DNA from: Pigoraptor vietnamica
Lineage: Eukaryota > Opisthokonta > Filasterea
NCBI GenBank assembly: GCA_943704525.1
Contig: CALSCQ010001398.1
Location: forward strand, 1-10,000
Length of the DNA stretch: 10,000 nucleotides
Direction: 5' to 3'
The notes below the pieces were generated by a model that ran no database searches, was not told where the DNA came from, and saw nothing but the letters and a program-made list of their open reading frames with translations. This document shows positions 8,678 through 10,000 of the stretch, piece after piece (within the stretch, counting starts at the first letter, position 1; every line of letters starts with the position of its first letter). The position numbers and the translations under genes are program-made.

Positions 8678-10000
8678 ATGGCCCTCGCAACCAAGCTCAG
8701 CATCGCCGACTTGGACCTCAAGGGCAAGCGCGTTCTCATTCGGTGGGTGTCACTGTTCTGTACCGCGCATCTCTTATCTATGCGCCACACTCTGAGTCTA
8801 ATGTCGGCACTTGCGGCGACTCCCAGCGTCGACTACAACGTTCCATTCCAGGACGGCAAGATCACCAACAACCAGCGCATCGTCGCTTCCCTCCCTACCC
8901 TCAACTATGCACTCGAGCACGGCGCAAAGGCACTCATTCTTATGAGCCACCTGGGTCGTCCCGACGGCCGCCCTCAGCCCAAGAGCTCGCTGAAGCCTGT
9001 CGCCGCCGAGCTGGAGAAGGTCCTCGGCCGGTGCGTTCTGCGTCGCCCGTTTTGGTGTTTGCGTTGTTGTTGTTGCGTGGAGGTGGTTGAAAGTGTACGG
9101 TGCAGCGAGATGCCTGCCTGTAATGTTTGTTGGTCCGTTTTTCGTAGATGTGTCCAGGCGCTGATTGTTCCTATGCGTTCGCAGGCCGGTCAAGTTCCTA
9201 AGCGAGTGCGTCGGCGCCGAAGTGGAGGCGGCGTGCGCGGACCCTGCGCCGGGTGAGAGCCGCAAGCATGCATTCGGAAACATGGGCCGTGCGTGTCTGC
9301 TCTGTCTGACCTTGGCTCCGGGCGCAGGCACGGTCATCATGCTTGAGAACCTTCGCTTCCACGTGGAGGAGGAGGGCGAAGGAAAGGACGAGGCCGGCAA
9401 GAAGGTGCGCGTGCGTGTGATGTGGGATCTTTGCCACCGCGAGAGCCTGCGACGCGAACCGGATTGGGCTGTTGTGCGACAGTGCAATCTACTCAACCGG
9501 GGCTCTGTGTCACTTTGGTGCAGGTGACGGCGAAGCCGGAGGACGTCGCCAAGTTCCGCGCGTCCCTCTCGAAGCTCGGCGATGTCTACGTGAACGACGC
9601 TTTCGGCGCCGCACACCGCGCGCACAGGTACGGGCCGCGATTGTTCGCACGCGCATTCGTGTTGCAGAATAGTAATTCCCTGAGGAGAACGTAACAAATA
9701 TCGCGTGCACACGGACGACTGCTCATGCCTCTTGTGCCGGGTGCGCGCAGCTCCCTTGTCGGCGTCGCACTTCCCCAGCGAGCCGCCGGCTTCCTCATGA
9801 AGAAGGAGCTCGACTACTTTGCCAAGGCCCTCGAGAGCCCCGAGCGCCCCTTCCTCGCAATCCTCGGAGGGTGCGTTTCACTCGAATCCGAAAGCATCTG
9901 TCTCTGTCGTTGAGAATGCATCGCAAGAGTGCGCGTGTATCTGCATGCATATTTTGTAGGCAAGTATTGCTTGCAAGCGGGGGCGCGCGTAGTCCCCAGC
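8678..10000 (+). CDS. PGK1: Phosphoglycerate kinase, cytosolic type, N-terminal half (partial)
   Basis: Exons: 8678-8742, 8827-9030, 9185-9252, 9328-9404, 9524-9627 and 9751-9870. A seventh probably begins at base 10000, after CCCCAG. The 213 residues seen cover the N-domain of a protein normally near 415. Motifs: KRVLIRVDYNVP (17-28, family signature), NNQR (36-39), SHLGRPDG (62-69), [12 protein letters not shown] (118-129), [17 protein letters not shown] (158-174), [18 protein letters not shown] (186-203) and AILGG (209-213). The basic-patch residues that bind 3-phosphoglycerate are all present (D24, N26, R39, H63, R66, R122, R170). It catalyses 1,3-bisphosphoglycerate + ADP to 3-phosphoglycerate + ATP in glycolysis. 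There is no targeting extension before MALATKLS, so it is likely cytosolic. The ATG context is AAC ATG G. Closest in feel to animal and related PGKs. Introns are 84, 154, 75, 119, 123 and 129 bp. Confidence 0.97.

Noticed and set aside
9957-9960. TTTTGTAG as the acceptor for PGK exon 7
   Set aside because: It would give residues that do not match the invariant GGAKV block. CCCCAG ending at 9999 leaves C, which completes a Gly codon in the expected place.

Overview
This is eukaryotic nuclear DNA, GC-rich and gene-dense. It holds five protein-coding genes, four with recognisable products, and most are interrupted by short introns of 73-176 bp. There are no bacterial-style operons, Shine-Dalgarno sites, CRISPR arrays or insertion sequences. 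Phosphoglycerate kinase of the cytosolic opisthokont/amoebozoan type, a Furry/Tao3 homologue and a Pol I RPA34/PAF49-like subunit together suggest a unicellular relative of animals and fungi or an amoebozoan. GC-rich coding sequence, many short introns and TG/CA-rich non-coding DNA resemble Acanthamoeba-like genomes, but I cannot prove the species.

Layout from left to right. 1-1092 (minus): the 5' end of a Furry (FRY) gene, two exons visible, the rest outside the window. 1093-1836: FRY upstream region and helicase 3' region, with a TG microsatellite, CACGTG boxes and GTAACA elements. 1837-3772 (minus): a complete two-exon DDX5/Dbp2-type DEAD-box RNA helicase. 3773-4161: a 389-bp divergent promoter. 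4162-5379 (plus): a four-exon RPA34.5/POLR1G-like Pol I subunit with a lysine-rich tail. 5380-5738: a convergent 3' intergenic region. 5739-7920 (minus): a six-exon gene for an unrecognised 552-residue Pro/Ala/Ser-rich protein. 7921-8677: a second divergent promoter. 8678-10000 (plus): the first half of phosphoglycerate kinase in six exons, with a seventh probably starting at the last base.

Functional picture. The helicase and the Pol I subunit both belong to ribosome production and share one short promoter. FRY (morphogenesis/NDR kinase scaffold) and PGK (glycolysis) are unrelated housekeeping functions. All three intergenic regions that contain a gene start carry CACGTG hexamers (seven in about 1.9 kb), and the convergent region has none. 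All 17 visible intron donors have G at +5, and C is the commonest base at +4. I see no mobile element and no obviously new multi-gene system. The least explained items are the unrecognised gene, the CACGTG pattern and the donor-site bias.
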